This document shows, piece by piece, positions 7,022 through 14,587 of a stretch of 31,306 bases of DNA (positions are counted from its first letter, which is position 1; every line of letters starts with the position of its first letter). Location: the NCBI GenBank assembly GCA_947167725.1, contig CAMVJF010000003.1, positions 1 to 31,306 of the forward strand, read 5' to 3'. The notes beneath the pieces are model-generated. The model searched no databases, had not been told where the DNA came from, and saw only the letters and a program-made list of their open reading frames with translations. The DNA comes from an uncultured Clostridia bacterium (GTDB lineage: Bacteria; Bacillota; Clostridia; Oscillospirales; Oscillospiraceae). A program made the position numbers and the translations under genes.

Positions 7022-7924
7022 ATGAAGATCATTTGCGCAAAGAACCATGAACCGGGCGCCAGAGAGATGCGCGCGGTCTACGCGCAGTCGGTCGTGAAGC
7101 TGATCGAGGCGGGGGAGCCCGTCCTGGTTACTGACGCCGACCTGATGCGCGCCATCGGCGTTCTGCCGTATAAGGAAAAGTACCCGGACAACATCTTCGA
7201 CTGCGGCATTGCCGAAAGCAATATGATCGGCGTGGCCTGCGGCCTGTCGGCGGAAGGCTTCATCCCCTTCACCCACAGCTTCGGCACCTTCGCAACCCGC
7301 AGGGTGATGGACCAGGTCTTTATGAGCGGCGCCTATGCCAAAATGAACGTGAAGATGCTGGGCAGCGACCCGGGCGTGTGCGCGGCCCTCAACGGCGGCA
7401 CCCACATGGCGCTGGAGGACGTGGCCATGATGCGCGCGATCCCGGAGATGACGATCGTCGAGCCCACGGACGCGGTCATGGTTGAGGATCTGATCCCCAA
7501 GATCGCCCACACCTACGGCATGTTCTACATCCGGATGTGCCGGGGGAAGGCGGAGACCATCTATGAAGAGGGCTCCGAATTCGACATCGGCAGGGCGGCG
7601 CTTCTGCGCGAGGGCGGAGATGTGACCATCATCGCCGCCGGACGCGAGGTGGTCGAGGCGCTGCAGGCGGCCGCGCTTCTGGAAAAGGAAGGAAAGGATG
7701 AATCTGCTAACTATGAATTCTCTGGTGGCGTATTCTCCGGCTCATGTCGAGGAGCGTCCGGTCCCGATGGAGCGGATCGGCACACGGGACAGGTTCGGCG
7801 AAGTCGGCCCGGCCGCCGTGCTCAAGGAGCGCTTCGGTCTGACGGCGGCGGACATCGCCGCCGCGGCCCGGAAGGCCGTCTCCAGAAAGTAAAAAGGGAA
7901 TGTATCGGACAGTGTCCGGTATAA
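7022..7924 (+). CDS. Transketolase, C-terminal subunit, with disrupted C-terminal domain
   Basis: The first 224 residues are a normal pyrimidine-binding transketolase subunit: GIAESNMIGVACGL (62-75) with the activating glutamate, GGTHMALEDVAMMR (125-138) and IVEPTDA, then the start of the third domain (TIIAAGREVVEALQAA). After about base 7693 the frame reads through residues unlike any transketolase and ends at 7924. The true C-terminal tail (PMERIGTRDRFGE and onwards) continues in a different frame at 7698-7892, and roughly 30 codons of the third domain between them appear missing. This is either a real frameshifting deletion or an assembly error. The catalytic core of the split enzyme is intact, and the third domain does not carry the ThDP site, so activity cannot be excluded. 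Confidence 0.85.
   Translation: MKIICAKNHEPGAREMRAVYAQSVVKLIEAGEPVLVTDADLMRAIGVLPYKEKYPDNIFDCGIAESNMIGVACGLSAEGFIPFTHSFGTFATRRVMDQVFMSGAYAKMNVKMLGSDPGVCAALNGGTHMALEDVAMMRAIPEMTIVEPTDAVMVEDLIPKIAHTYGMFYIRMCRGKAETIYEEGSEFDIGRAALLREGGDVTIIAAGREVVEALQAAALLEKEGKDESANYEFSGGVFSGSCRGASGPDGADRHTGQVRRSRPGRRAQGALRSDGGGHRRRGPEGRLQKVKRECIGQCPV
7698..7892 (+). pseudogene. Out-of-frame remnant of the transketolase C-terminal domain
   Basis: Read in the frame starting at 7698, this segment ends with PVPMERIGTRDRFGEVGP and LTAADIAAAA, the standard last strands and helices of transketolase domain III. It is shifted by one base against the upstream frame. An ATG at 7698 directly follows AAGGAAAGG, but spacing is short and a free 64-residue tail is unlikely to be a functional gene. 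Best read as the displaced 3' end of the preceding gene. Confidence 0.7.
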
Positions 7925-7926
7925 AT
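7906..7926 (+). promoter_or_regulatory. Inverted repeat with TATAAAT before the ABC importer genes
   Basis: CGGAC (7906-7910) and GTCCG (7914-7918) flank three bases, and GGTATAAAT follows directly (7918-7926). The position, between the damaged transketolase gene and the binding-protein gene, fits either an internal promoter with an operator or a small mRNA hairpin. No good -35 box is seen. Confidence 0.3.
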
Positions 7927-7955
7927 AAAAAAACCAAAAAAATGGAGGGAAAAAA

Positions 7956-9176
7956 ATGAAGAGAGCAATCTCAATCCTGATCGTCATTGCCATGTTCTGC
8001 ATGGTACTGGCCGGCTGTGGGACCAGCAGCACCCCGGCTCCCGCGCCTGCGGCTCCGGCAGCGGACGGCGGCAATCAGCCCTCGGGCGGAGAAGAACCCG
8101 CCCCCGTATCCACGACATGGGGCATCGAGCCCATGTCCAAGCCCGTGAAGATCAATCTGGGCTATTTCTCCGGCGCGTATCATTCTTCCCCCTGGTATGT
8201 GATGGAATCCAAGGGCTGGCTCGACGAGCTGGGCATCAGCCTCGAGTACTTCTCCTTCATCTCCGGCCCGGTGATGATGGAGGCGAGCAATAACTGGGAT
8301 ATCTGCACCACCGGCGCTCCCGGCGCGATCCCCGGCATGCTCAACTACGACGTGCGTCTGATCGGCTTCTGCGATGAAGAGGCCTCCATCAACATGTACG
8401 TCCGTCCCGACTCCAAGCTGGCGCAGTCCGGCCAGGGCCATTTCCCCGACTATCCCAAGATGTACGGCACCCAGGATGACTGGAAGGGACTGACGGTCCT
8501 GCTGCCCGTCGGCACCACCGCGCACCAGAGCCTGGTCACCGTTCTCGAAGAGATCGGCCTGACCGTCAATGACGTGACCATGCAGAACATGGACGTCACC
8601 ACCGCGCTGACCGCCTTCAAGGGCGGCGAGGGCGACATGATCTCCGTCTGGACCAGCACCTCCATCGAGGCCGAGTCGCTGGGCTACGTCCGCGCGGCCA
8701 GCTCCCGCTTCGACGAGAACCACGTGATCATCCCCACCACGCTCTGCGCGACCGACAAGGCCCTCAACGATCCTCTCAAGCACGAAGCCATCCTGAAGCT
8801 GTGGGAGCTCTACTACCGCACGCTGAAGTGGGAGAAGGAGAACCTGGAAGAGGCTGCGAAGCTCTTTGCCGAGACCTGCGCGATCGAGGGCGTCAGCGGC
8901 GCGGATGACTACGATCTGTGCTACACCTCCCTCAAGGACTGGTTCTTCCCCAAGTACCTCGACGAGATGATCGAGCTGATGACCACCAAGGGACCCGACC
9001 CCGCCGGCCTGTACGAGGGTGAGATCGGCAACGGCTACAACGAACTGTTCAACACCTTCGACTTCTTCATGTCCCAGCAGAAGTACACCATTGAGAACCG
9101 CAACTTCCTGATCGAGAACAACAAGATCGACAGCTCCATCGCGGAAGAAGTTGCCGCTATCATCGCGGCCCGTTAA
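7956..9176 (+). CDS. NitT/TauT-type ABC importer, substrate-binding lipoprotein
   Basis: A 406-residue exported lipoprotein. Residues 1-20 are a signal peptide ending in the lipobox LAGC, so C21 is lipidated, followed by a Pro/Ala/Gly-rich tether. The mature part opens with VKINLGYFSGAYHSSPWYVMESKGW, typical of the SsuA/TauA/NMT1 binding-protein family, which binds sulfonates, nitrate, taurine or aromatic and heterocyclic acids. A TauA-like pattern of loading (TTGAPGAIPGML) follows. AATGGAGGG precedes the ATG. It is the first gene of a five-gene importer set and is followed by a strong hairpin without a T tract, which probably keeps its mRNA abundant. The substrate is not readable from sequence; a sulfonate is inferred from the neighbouring TauE/SafE gene. 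Confidence 0.9.
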   Translation: MKRAISILIVIAMFCMVLAGCGTSSTPAPAPAAPAADGGNQPSGGEEPAPVSTTWGIEPMSKPVKINLGYFSGAYHSSPWYVMESKGWLDELGISLEYFSFISGPVMMEASNNWDICTTGAPGAIPGMLNYDVRLIGFCDEEASINMYVRPDSKLAQSGQGHFPDYPKMYGTQDDWKGLTVLLPVGTTAHQSLVTVLEEIGLTVNDVTMQNMDVTTALTAFKGGEGDMISVWTSTSIEAESLGYVRAASSRFDENHVIIPTTLCATDKALNDPLKHEAILKLWELYYRTLKWEKENLEEAAKLFAETCAIEGVSGADDYDLCYTSLKDWFFPKYLDEMIELMTTKGPDPAGLYEGEIGNGYNELFNTFDFFMSQQKYTIENRNFLIENNKIDSSIAEEVAAIIAAR

Positions 9177-9192
9177 TCCAGCAATCGCAAAA

Positions 9193-9217
9193 CGGGGGCG
9201 GCCTCCGGCCGCCCCCG
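9193..9217 (+). promoter_or_regulatory. Intercistronic GC-rich hairpin after the binding-protein gene
   Basis: CGGGGGCGGCC (9193-9203) pairs perfectly with GGCCGCCCCCG (9207-9217) over a 3-base loop. No T tract follows, so it is more likely a 3' mRNA stabiliser or partial stop than a full terminator. It lies between the binding-protein gene, usually needed in excess, and the permease genes. Confidence 0.75.
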
Positions 9218-9260
9218 CAGGAAAAAGCAGCGACCGTTACGAAAAGGTTGGTATGAAACT

Positions 9261-10073
9261 ATGAAAAAGAATGAGGGGAAAGCCGATAAGCTTGGACGCG
9301 GGATGGGCGCGAGCTCCTATACCTACGCTATGCTCTCCGTAGCGGGCGTCCTGTCTTTTCTGCTGATCTGGCAGCTGCTGCTGGAATTCAAACTCGTCTC
9401 CGGACGTTATCTGGCAAAACCGACCGAGCTTATTCTGCTGTTAATTTACAAGTGGACCAATGCGGCGCCGGACGGCGCCACGCTGCCCGTATCCATCTGG
9501 GCCAGTATGCAGGTGGCCTTGTCCGGCCTGGCTCTGGGGATCGTAACGGGCGTGCCTTTGGGCCTGCTGATGGGCTGGTTCAAGGGCATTGATAAGTTTG
9601 TCAACCCGGTCTTTGAAATCATCCGTCCCATCCCGCCCATTTCCTGGATCCCGCTGACCATCGTGTGGCTGGGCATCGGACTGCAGGCAAAGGCCTTTAT
9701 CATTTATTTTTCCGCATTCATCCCCTGCGTCATCAATTCCTATACGGGAATCAAGCTGACCAACAAGACCCTGATCAACGTAGCCAAGACCAGCGGCGCC
9801 GGCAACGTGGAGACCTTCTACAAGGTCGGCATCCCCAGCGCCATGCCCCTTGCCTTCGCGGGGATCCGCGTGGCTGTCGGCAACGCCTGGTCCACGCTGG
9901 TAGCGGCCGAGATGCTGGCGGCCAGCGCGGGCCTCGGCTACATGATCTCCATGGGCAGGCTCTACGCCAGACCGGACATCATCCTGCTGGGCATGATCGT
10001 CATCGGCCTGATCGGCGCCTTGTTCAACGGACTGCTCTCCTTCGTGGAGAACCGAGTCATCAAGTGGAGGTGA
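9261..10073 (+). CDS. NitT/TauT-type ABC importer, permease subunit 1
   Basis: A 270-residue inner-membrane permease of the SsuC/TauC type with about six membrane segments. It has the family's IRPIPPISWIPLTIVW segment and the cytoplasmic coupling (EAA-like) region around FYKVGIPSAMPLAFAGIRVA, which docks to the ATPase. A short out-of-frame ATG just upstream (9253) ends at a stop overlapping the real start, so weak translational coupling is possible. It is followed 4 bp later by a second, different permease, so the channel is probably a heterodimer. Confidence 0.92.
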   Translation: MKKNEGKADKLGRGMGASSYTYAMLSVAGVLSFLLIWQLLLEFKLVSGRYLAKPTELILLLIYKWTNAAPDGATLPVSIWASMQVALSGLALGIVTGVPLGLLMGWFKGIDKFVNPVFEIIRPIPPISWIPLTIVWLGIGLQAKAFIIYFSAFIPCVINSYTGIKLTNKTLINVAKTSGAGNVETFYKVGIPSAMPLAFAGIRVAVGNAWSTLVAAEMLAASAGLGYMISMGRLYARPDIILLGMIVIGLIGALFNGLLSFVENRVIKWR

Positions 10074-10077
10074 GCGC

Positions 10078-10890
10078 ATGGTTAAGGTGAACAAGAAAGG
10101 GAAAAAGGGCGAGTTCAAGGAGACGACTCCTCTGGACGTGGTCTACTTCATCCTTCCCTTTATTTCCCTGGGACTGGTGGTTTTCCTGTGGTACTCCGTG
10201 TCCACGAACAAACCGGACATGTTCCCGTCAATGACGGCGACGTGGGCGCGCCTGGTCAAGCTGTTCAAGCAGCCCATCATGCGCGTTCCCTATTACGGCC
10301 ATATCCTGGCCAGCCTTAAGCGCGTGGTGATGGCGCTCGCGGCGGCCATCGTCATCGGCGTTCCCTTCGGGACCATGCTGGGCTGGAACAGAAAACTGGA
10401 CTGCTTCTTCGGCTCGATCTTCAACATTATCCGCCCCATCCCGCCTCTGGCCTGGATCCCGCTGATCATCATCGCCTTCGGCATCGGAGAATTCCCCAAG
10501 GTGCTGATCGTGTTCATCGGCGCGGTGATGCCGATCGTCATCAACACCCGCGCGGGGCTGCGCTCGGTGGATCAGCTCTATCTGGATGTCGGCACCCTCT
10601 TTGACGCGAACCGGCGTCAGATCCTCATGGAGGTGGCCATCCCCAGCGCCATGCCCGCCATCATTGCCGGCATCAAAACGGCCACCAGCACGGGCTGGAT
10701 GGTGGTGCTGGCGGCGGAGATGCTCAGCGCGAAGAGCGGAGTCGGCTTCCTCGTCACGCGCGGCATGGACGCCAACGATATGCCCCTGGTGCTGGTCGCG
10801 ATGATCACGATCGGCATCGTCGGCGCCCTCCTGGGCGTGCTCACATCTCTGATTGAAAGGTTGTTGTGCCCATGGCTGCAAATAAAGTGA
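10078..10890 (+). CDS. NitT/TauT-type ABC importer, permease subunit 2
   Basis: A 270-residue paralogue of the preceding permease. It shares the IRPIPPLAWIPLIII segment and has its own coupling region EVAIPSAMPAIIAGIKTA. It starts 4 bp after subunit 1, and its last codons overlap the start of the next ATPase gene (stop at 10888-10890, ATPase start at 10866 or 10872), a sign of translational coupling. Paired permeases are less usual in this family than a homodimer and match the two distinct ATPases downstream. Confidence 0.92.
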   Translation: MVKVNKKGKKGEFKETTPLDVVYFILPFISLGLVVFLWYSVSTNKPDMFPSMTATWARLVKLFKQPIMRVPYYGHILASLKRVVMALAAAIVIGVPFGTMLGWNRKLDCFFGSIFNIIRPIPPLAWIPLIIIAFGIGEFPKVLIVFIGAVMPIVINTRAGLRSVDQLYLDVGTLFDANRRQILMEVAIPSAMPAIIAGIKTATSTGWMVVLAAEMLSAKSGVGFLVTRGMDANDMPLVLVAMITIGIVGALLGVLTSLIERLLCPWLQIK

Positions 10891-11642
10891 TCCTTCAGAT
10901 CCGAAACCTGAAAAAGAGTTTTTCGGGCAAGAACGGCGAGGTGCTTGCGGTCAATGACGTGAGCTTCGACGTGTATGACAACGAATTCCTGGTCCTGCTC
11001 GGACCCGGCCAGTGCGGCAAAACGGTCATGCTGAACATGATCGCCGGTCTGATCGAGCCCGACGAGGGGGAGATCATCCTCAACGGCAAGCCGGTCAGAG
11101 GACACGACCCCAAGATCGGCATGGTCCTCCAGAGAACGGCGCTCATGCCCTGGAAAACCGTTATGAGCAATGTGGAGATCGGCCCCAAGTGGAGAGGCGT
11201 GGGCAAGGCGGAACGGCAGGCCTACTGCCAGAAGTTCATTGACCTTGTGGGCCTCACCGGTTTTGAAAAGTCCTTTCCCGCCCAGCTCTCCGGAGGCATG
11301 AAGCAGCGCGTCGGCATCGCCAGGGCCTACGCCAACGATCCGGAGATCCTGATCATGGACGAGCCCTTCGGCGCGCTGGACGCGCAGACCCGCTACGCCA
11401 TGGAGGAGGAAGTGGCGCGCATCTGGGATCAGCAGAAGCGCACGGTCATCTTCGTGACCAACAACATCGAGGAGGCCTGCTTCCTGGGCGACCGCATCAT
11501 CCTCTTCAGCAACCGTCCTGCGACGATCAAGGAGATTTATCCCAACGAAATGGCGCGCCCGAGAGACATGATCTCCGAGGAGTTCATGAAGCTGCGCACG
11601 TCGATTTCCGACAATACCGATCTGGCGATCGACACACTCTGA
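10872..11642 (+). CDS. NitT/TauT-type ABC importer, ATPase subunit 1 (degenerate H-loop)
   Basis: A 256-residue ABC ATPase of the SsuB/TauB type. Walker A is GPGQCGKT (44-51, an unusual variant), the Q-loop is Q87, the signature LSGGM (139-143) is intact, and Walker B ILIMDE (159-164) has its catalytic glutamate. The switch histidine is missing: the usual FVTHD reads FVTNN, with N197 in its place. The start is taken as the ATG at 10872; a GTG at 10866 in the same frame sits closer to GAAAGG and is a real alternative. The gene overlaps permease 2. The missing histidine pairs with a degenerate signature in subunit 2, which suggests an asymmetric ATPase with one weak site. Confidence 0.93.
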   Translation: MAANKVILQIRNLKKSFSGKNGEVLAVNDVSFDVYDNEFLVLLGPGQCGKTVMLNMIAGLIEPDEGEIILNGKPVRGHDPKIGMVLQRTALMPWKTVMSNVEIGPKWRGVGKAERQAYCQKFIDLVGLTGFEKSFPAQLSGGMKQRVGIARAYANDPEILIMDEPFGALDAQTRYAMEEEVARIWDQQKRTVIFVTNNIEEACFLGDRIILFSNRPATIKEIYPNEMARPRDMISEEFMKLRTSISDNTDLAIDTL

Positions 11643-11656
11643 AAGGAGGAGGCGCG

Positions 11657-12433
11657 ATGAGTGAAGAAGTAAACGCCGCTGCGGCGAGGGACGAGCGCCC
11701 GGTCAAGGTAGAGGTGCGGCATCTTACCAAATACTTTGACACGCTCCATGTACTGGACGACGTCTCCTTCGATATCAAAAAGGGAGAGTTTGTCTGCGTG
11801 GTCGGACCCACCGGCTGCGGAAAGACCACCTTCCTCAATCTGCTGACGAAGATCTACGAGCCCAGCGAGGGCACGCTGAAGATCGACGGAGAACTGGCGG
11901 ACCCCAAGAAGCATAACCTGGCCTTCGTGTTCCAGGAGCCCTCTTCCTTCCCCTGGCTGACCGTGGAGGAGAACCTGAAATTCGGTCTGAAGGTCAAAAA
12001 GCTGCCCGCCGATGTGATCGAGCAGCGGGTGGAGCGTATCATCAAGCTGCTGGGTCTCGAGGAATTCCGCAACGTTTATCCCGCCTCCCTCTCAACCAGC
12101 ACCGAGCAGCGCGTCATCATCGGACGGGCTTTCGCCATGGAGCCGGACCTGCTGCTCATGGACGAGCCCTACGGCCAGATGGATATCAAGATGCGCTTCT
12201 ATCTCGAGGACGAAGTACTGCGCCTCTGGCGCGAGATCGGGACCACGGTGGTGTTCATCACGCACAATGTCGAGGAGGCGGTCTACCTCTCCGAAAAGAT
12301 CCTGATCCTGACCAATAAGCCCGCGAAGATCAAGGAGGAGCTTGTCAATACGCTGCCGTACCCCCGGAATATCGCCAGCAAAGATTTCATCGATCTGCGC
12401 CGCCATGTGACGGAACAGATCAAGTGGTGGTAA
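11657..12433 (+). CDS. NitT/TauT-type ABC importer, ATPase subunit 2 (degenerate signature)
   Basis: A 258-residue ABC ATPase. Walker A GPTGCGKT (50-57), Walker B LLLMDE (165-170) and the switch histidine H203 (ITHN) are intact. The signature motif is not: LSGGQ reads LSTST (145-149), and the D-loop is GQMD rather than GALD. In a head-to-tail dimer with subunit 1, its own nucleotide site would use the intact LSGGM of subunit 1, whereas the other site would combine N197 and LSTST and be weak. AAAGGAGG precedes the ATG, 14 bp after subunit 1. A hairpin lies 62 bp downstream. Confidence 0.93.
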   Translation: MSEEVNAAAARDERPVKVEVRHLTKYFDTLHVLDDVSFDIKKGEFVCVVGPTGCGKTTFLNLLTKIYEPSEGTLKIDGELADPKKHNLAFVFQEPSSFPWLTVEENLKFGLKVKKLPADVIEQRVERIIKLLGLEEFRNVYPASLSTSTEQRVIIGRAFAMEPDLLLMDEPYGQMDIKMRFYLEDEVLRLWREIGTTVVFITHNVEEAVYLSEKILILTNKPAKIKEELVNTLPYPRNIASKDFIDLRRHVTEQIKWW

Positions 12434-12495
12434 AGGACAGCGAAGTCACGCGCTCCGGCGCGGGGAAGGGACCGTGTTCTGAAGCGACAGAAAGC

Positions 12496-12527
12496 CGGGC
12501 AGCCGCCGTTTTGACGGCGACTGCCCG
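12496..12527 (+). promoter_or_regulatory. Hairpin after the ABC importer genes
   Basis: CGGGCAG with CGCCGT pairs with ACGGCG and CTGCCCG around a 4-base loop, with one mismatch. There is no T tract, so it looks like a processing or stability hairpin that separates the importer genes from the downstream exporter and enzymes. Confidence 0.55.
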
Positions 12528-12554
12528 ACGTGCTTAAGGAAGAGGATTGAGGCG

Positions 12555-13286
12555 ATGGATTACAAAATGGTCGCCGTGTGTCTGACGGCCGCGCTGCTGT
12601 CCGGGTTTATACACGGTTCACTGGGCATGGGCTTCGGCATGCTGGCGATGGCCATCACCACGATGTTCATCCCCTACAACAACGCAGCGGCGATCGTTTC
12701 CGTGGCCTTGATGGTGCTGTGCTGTCAGATGACCCTCAGCCTTCGCAAATACATCCGCTGGCGGGAGATCCTGCTGCCCTGTGCGGCGCTGGTGATCGGC
12801 AAGATCCTCGGGATCATGCTGATGATGAAGCTGCAGTCGGCCTGGCTCAGACTGGGCCTGGGTGTGTTCCTTATCCTTTATTCCGCCGGACAGCTCCTGA
12901 AGATCAAGGCCATGCAGATCAGGGGCAGTACGCTGCAGGGGGTCCTCTTCTGCGGCCTGGGAGGCTTTTTCGGCGGCGTGTTCAACGTGTCCGGCCCGGC
13001 GGTCTCCATCTACTCACAGGCGCGTTACGGCGGCGATCCCAAGACCTACGCCGCCAACATGAACGCCATTTTTCTGCCCTCAACGTTCGTGGCGCTGGCC
13101 ATGCATGCAAGCTACGGCAACTTCAGCTCCGCGTCGATCGCGGGCAGCATCGCAATGGTGATCGGCGTCATCGCGGCCACGGCGCTCGGCGTTTCGGTCC
13201 TGAAAAAGATCAACGCGGAAAATATGCGAAGACTGAGTTACCTGTTTATCATGATCATGGGCTTCATCATTTGTATCAGCGGCTGA
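12555..13286 (+). CDS. TauE/SafE family membrane exporter 2
   Basis: A 243-residue polytopic membrane protein with the TauE/SafE layout. The first-repeat motif is SGFIHGSLGMGFGMLAMA (about 16-33), the second GGFFGGVFNVSGPAVSIY (about 136-153). It is clearly diverged from the copy at 845-1636. It lies between the ABC importer and the RpiB-like gene in the same orientation, with 12 bp to the latter, so it probably exports an end product of the same pathway. Characterised relatives move sulfite or C2-C3 sulfonates; this use here is inferred. Confidence 0.9.
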   Translation: MDYKMVAVCLTAALLSGFIHGSLGMGFGMLAMAITTMFIPYNNAAAIVSVALMVLCCQMTLSLRKYIRWREILLPCAALVIGKILGIMLMMKLQSAWLRLGLGVFLILYSAGQLLKIKAMQIRGSTLQGVLFCGLGGFFGGVFNVSGPAVSIYSQARYGGDPKTYAANMNAIFLPSTFVALAMHASYGNFSSASIAGSIAMVIGVIAATALGVSVLKKINAENMRRLSYLFIMIMGFIICISG

Positions 13287-13298
13287 GGGGGGGCAGAC

Positions 13299-13772
13299 AT
13301 GAATATTGTAATCGGAGCGGATGCAAAGGGCTTTGCCCTGAAAGAAGAGATCGCGGCCATGCTGCGCGGGATGGGGCACACGGTCTTTGACGTGGGCACC
13401 ACGGATCCCGCCGCCCCGCGGCCGCATACCGTCACGGCGCCGGCCGCGGCGGAGATGATCCGGAGCGGCAGGGCGGAGAAGGGTTTCCTCTTCTGCGGCA
13501 CCGGGATGGGCATGGCGATCGCAGCCAATAAAAACAAAGGGATCTACGCGGCGGTGGTCGAAAGCGTGTATGCCGCGGAGTATTGCCGGAAGATCAACGA
13601 CGCCAACATCCTCTGCATGGGGGCGTTCATCGTGGGCGTCGAGATGGCGAAGGAAATGGCGGTCAGGTTCCTGGAGACCGCCTTTATGCAGGATTTTCCC
13701 CAGTGGAGGATCGACTTCTGCGGGGGACAGCAAAAGATCCTGCAGGACTACGAAGAAAAGGTATTTCGATGA
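13299..13772 (+). CDS. RpiB/LacAB-family sugar isomerase, diverged active site
   Basis: A 157-residue member of the RpiB family (ribose-5-phosphate isomerase B, galactose-6-phosphate isomerase, erythrulose-4-phosphate isomerases). The catalytic cysteine C66 is present in FCGTGMGMAIAANK, and D8 is kept. Two residues usual in RpiB are changed: H9 (in DHAG) is A9 (DAKG), and H99 (in EHND) is I99 (KIND). The arginine of GIRAA is replaced by tyrosine (GIYAA). H99 helps open the sugar ring and H9 contacts phosphate in E. coli RpiB, so an open-chain or non-phosphorylated substrate is plausible. A small hairpin follows the stop codon. Confidence 0.88.
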   Translation: MNIVIGADAKGFALKEEIAAMLRGMGHTVFDVGTTDPAAPRPHTVTAPAAAEMIRSGRAEKGFLFCGTGMGMAIAANKNKGIYAAVVESVYAAEYCRKINDANILCMGAFIVGVEMAKEMAVRFLETAFMQDFPQWRIDFCGGQQKILQDYEEKVFR

Positions 13773-13777
13773 TCACA

Positions 13778-13798
13778 GGGGCATGGCATGCCCCTTTT
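13778..13798 (+). terminator. Weak terminator or attenuator after the RpiB-like gene
   Basis: GGGGCAT (13778-13784) pairs with ATGCCCC (13788-13794) over three bases, followed by TTTT. The T run is short, so read-through into the epimerase genes is likely. It may lower expression of the distal half of the operon. Confidence 0.5.
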
Positions 13799-13858
13799 GC
13801 AATAAAGAGATCGTCTGAGCGGAGCGGCACGACACCGCTGTTTTGGAGAAAGCCGAAA

Positions 13859-14587
13859 ATGGATTTGAACAGAAGAGAGATCCGGCTCTGCGCCAGCATG
13901 CTGTGCGCGGATGCCGGGCATCTGCGCCGCGATATCGAACAGATCAACACGGCGGGCGTGGACTGGATGCACATCGACGTCATGGACGGGCACTTCGTGC
14001 CCAACATGACCGGCGGCCTGGATGTCGCCGACTGCATCCGGGAAGCCTCGGCGGCGCCCTGCTGCTTTCATCTGATGGTCAGGGATCCGCTCCGCTCGGT
14101 CAAAAGGCTGAAGCTTCGCCCGGGAGAGCGGGCGGCGTTCCATCTCGAAAACACGGCCGAGCCTGAGAGCCTGGCCGCGGCGATCCGAGGGAGCGGCGCT
14201 TTCGCGGGCATGGCGGTCAATCCGGGGACGCCTGTCACCCGGATCCTGCCGCATCTGGACTGTCTGGACTATCTGCTCGTCCTGATCGTCAACCCCGGCT
14301 TTAAGGGGCAGCCGATGATCCCCCGGACCCTGGACAAGCTGCGGCGGCTGCGCGAGGAACGGGATCGCCGCGGCCTGCCGATCCGCTTTCTGGTGGATGG
14401 GGCGGTCACGCCGGAGAACATGCTGGAGATCGTGTCCGCCGGGGCGGACGATCTGGTCTGCGGCCCCTTCACCTGCTTCAACGAGGCGCTGGGCGGGATC
14501 GGCCCGACGCTGGCGCTGGTGAAGGACCGCCTCGAGGCGGGAGGATATCTGCTCTCGCCGCGCGCGAAAGGAGGTGAGCGGCCATGA
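13859..14587 (+). CDS. Ribulose-phosphate 3-epimerase-like protein 1
   Basis: A 242-residue (beta/alpha)8 protein of the Rpe family, whose members epimerise C3 of ketose phosphates with two aspartates and a metal. HIDVMDGHFVPN holds the first metal-ligand His/Asp pair, CFHLMV the second histidine, NPGFKGQ the flexible loop, and VDGAV the second aspartate. The phosphate-binding glycines are changed: VDGGI reads VDGAV, and the GSAIF loop reads GPFTCF. Start chosen at 13859 because the Rpe fold begins there and TTGGAGAAA is just upstream; the frame is open further 5' but overlaps the RpiB-like gene. The stop overlaps the next start (ATGA). Confidence 0.88.
   Translation: MDLNRREIRLCASMLCADAGHLRRDIEQINTAGVDWMHIDVMDGHFVPNMTGGLDVADCIREASAAPCCFHLMVRDPLRSVKRLKLRPGERAAFHLENTAEPESLAAAIRGSGAFAGMAVNPGTPVTRILPHLDCLDYLLVLIVNPGFKGQPMIPRTLDKLRRLREERDRRGLPIRFLVDGAVTPENMLEIVSAGADDLVCGPFTCFNEALGGIGPTLALVKDRLEAGGYLLSPRAKGGERP

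Noticed and set aside
4559..7510. Very long open frame on the minus strand (983 codons)
   Set aside because: It lies opposite the LarA-like and transketolase genes and has a repetitive His/Asp/Gly/Arg-rich composition typical of antisense frames in GC-rich DNA. No start signal or family match.
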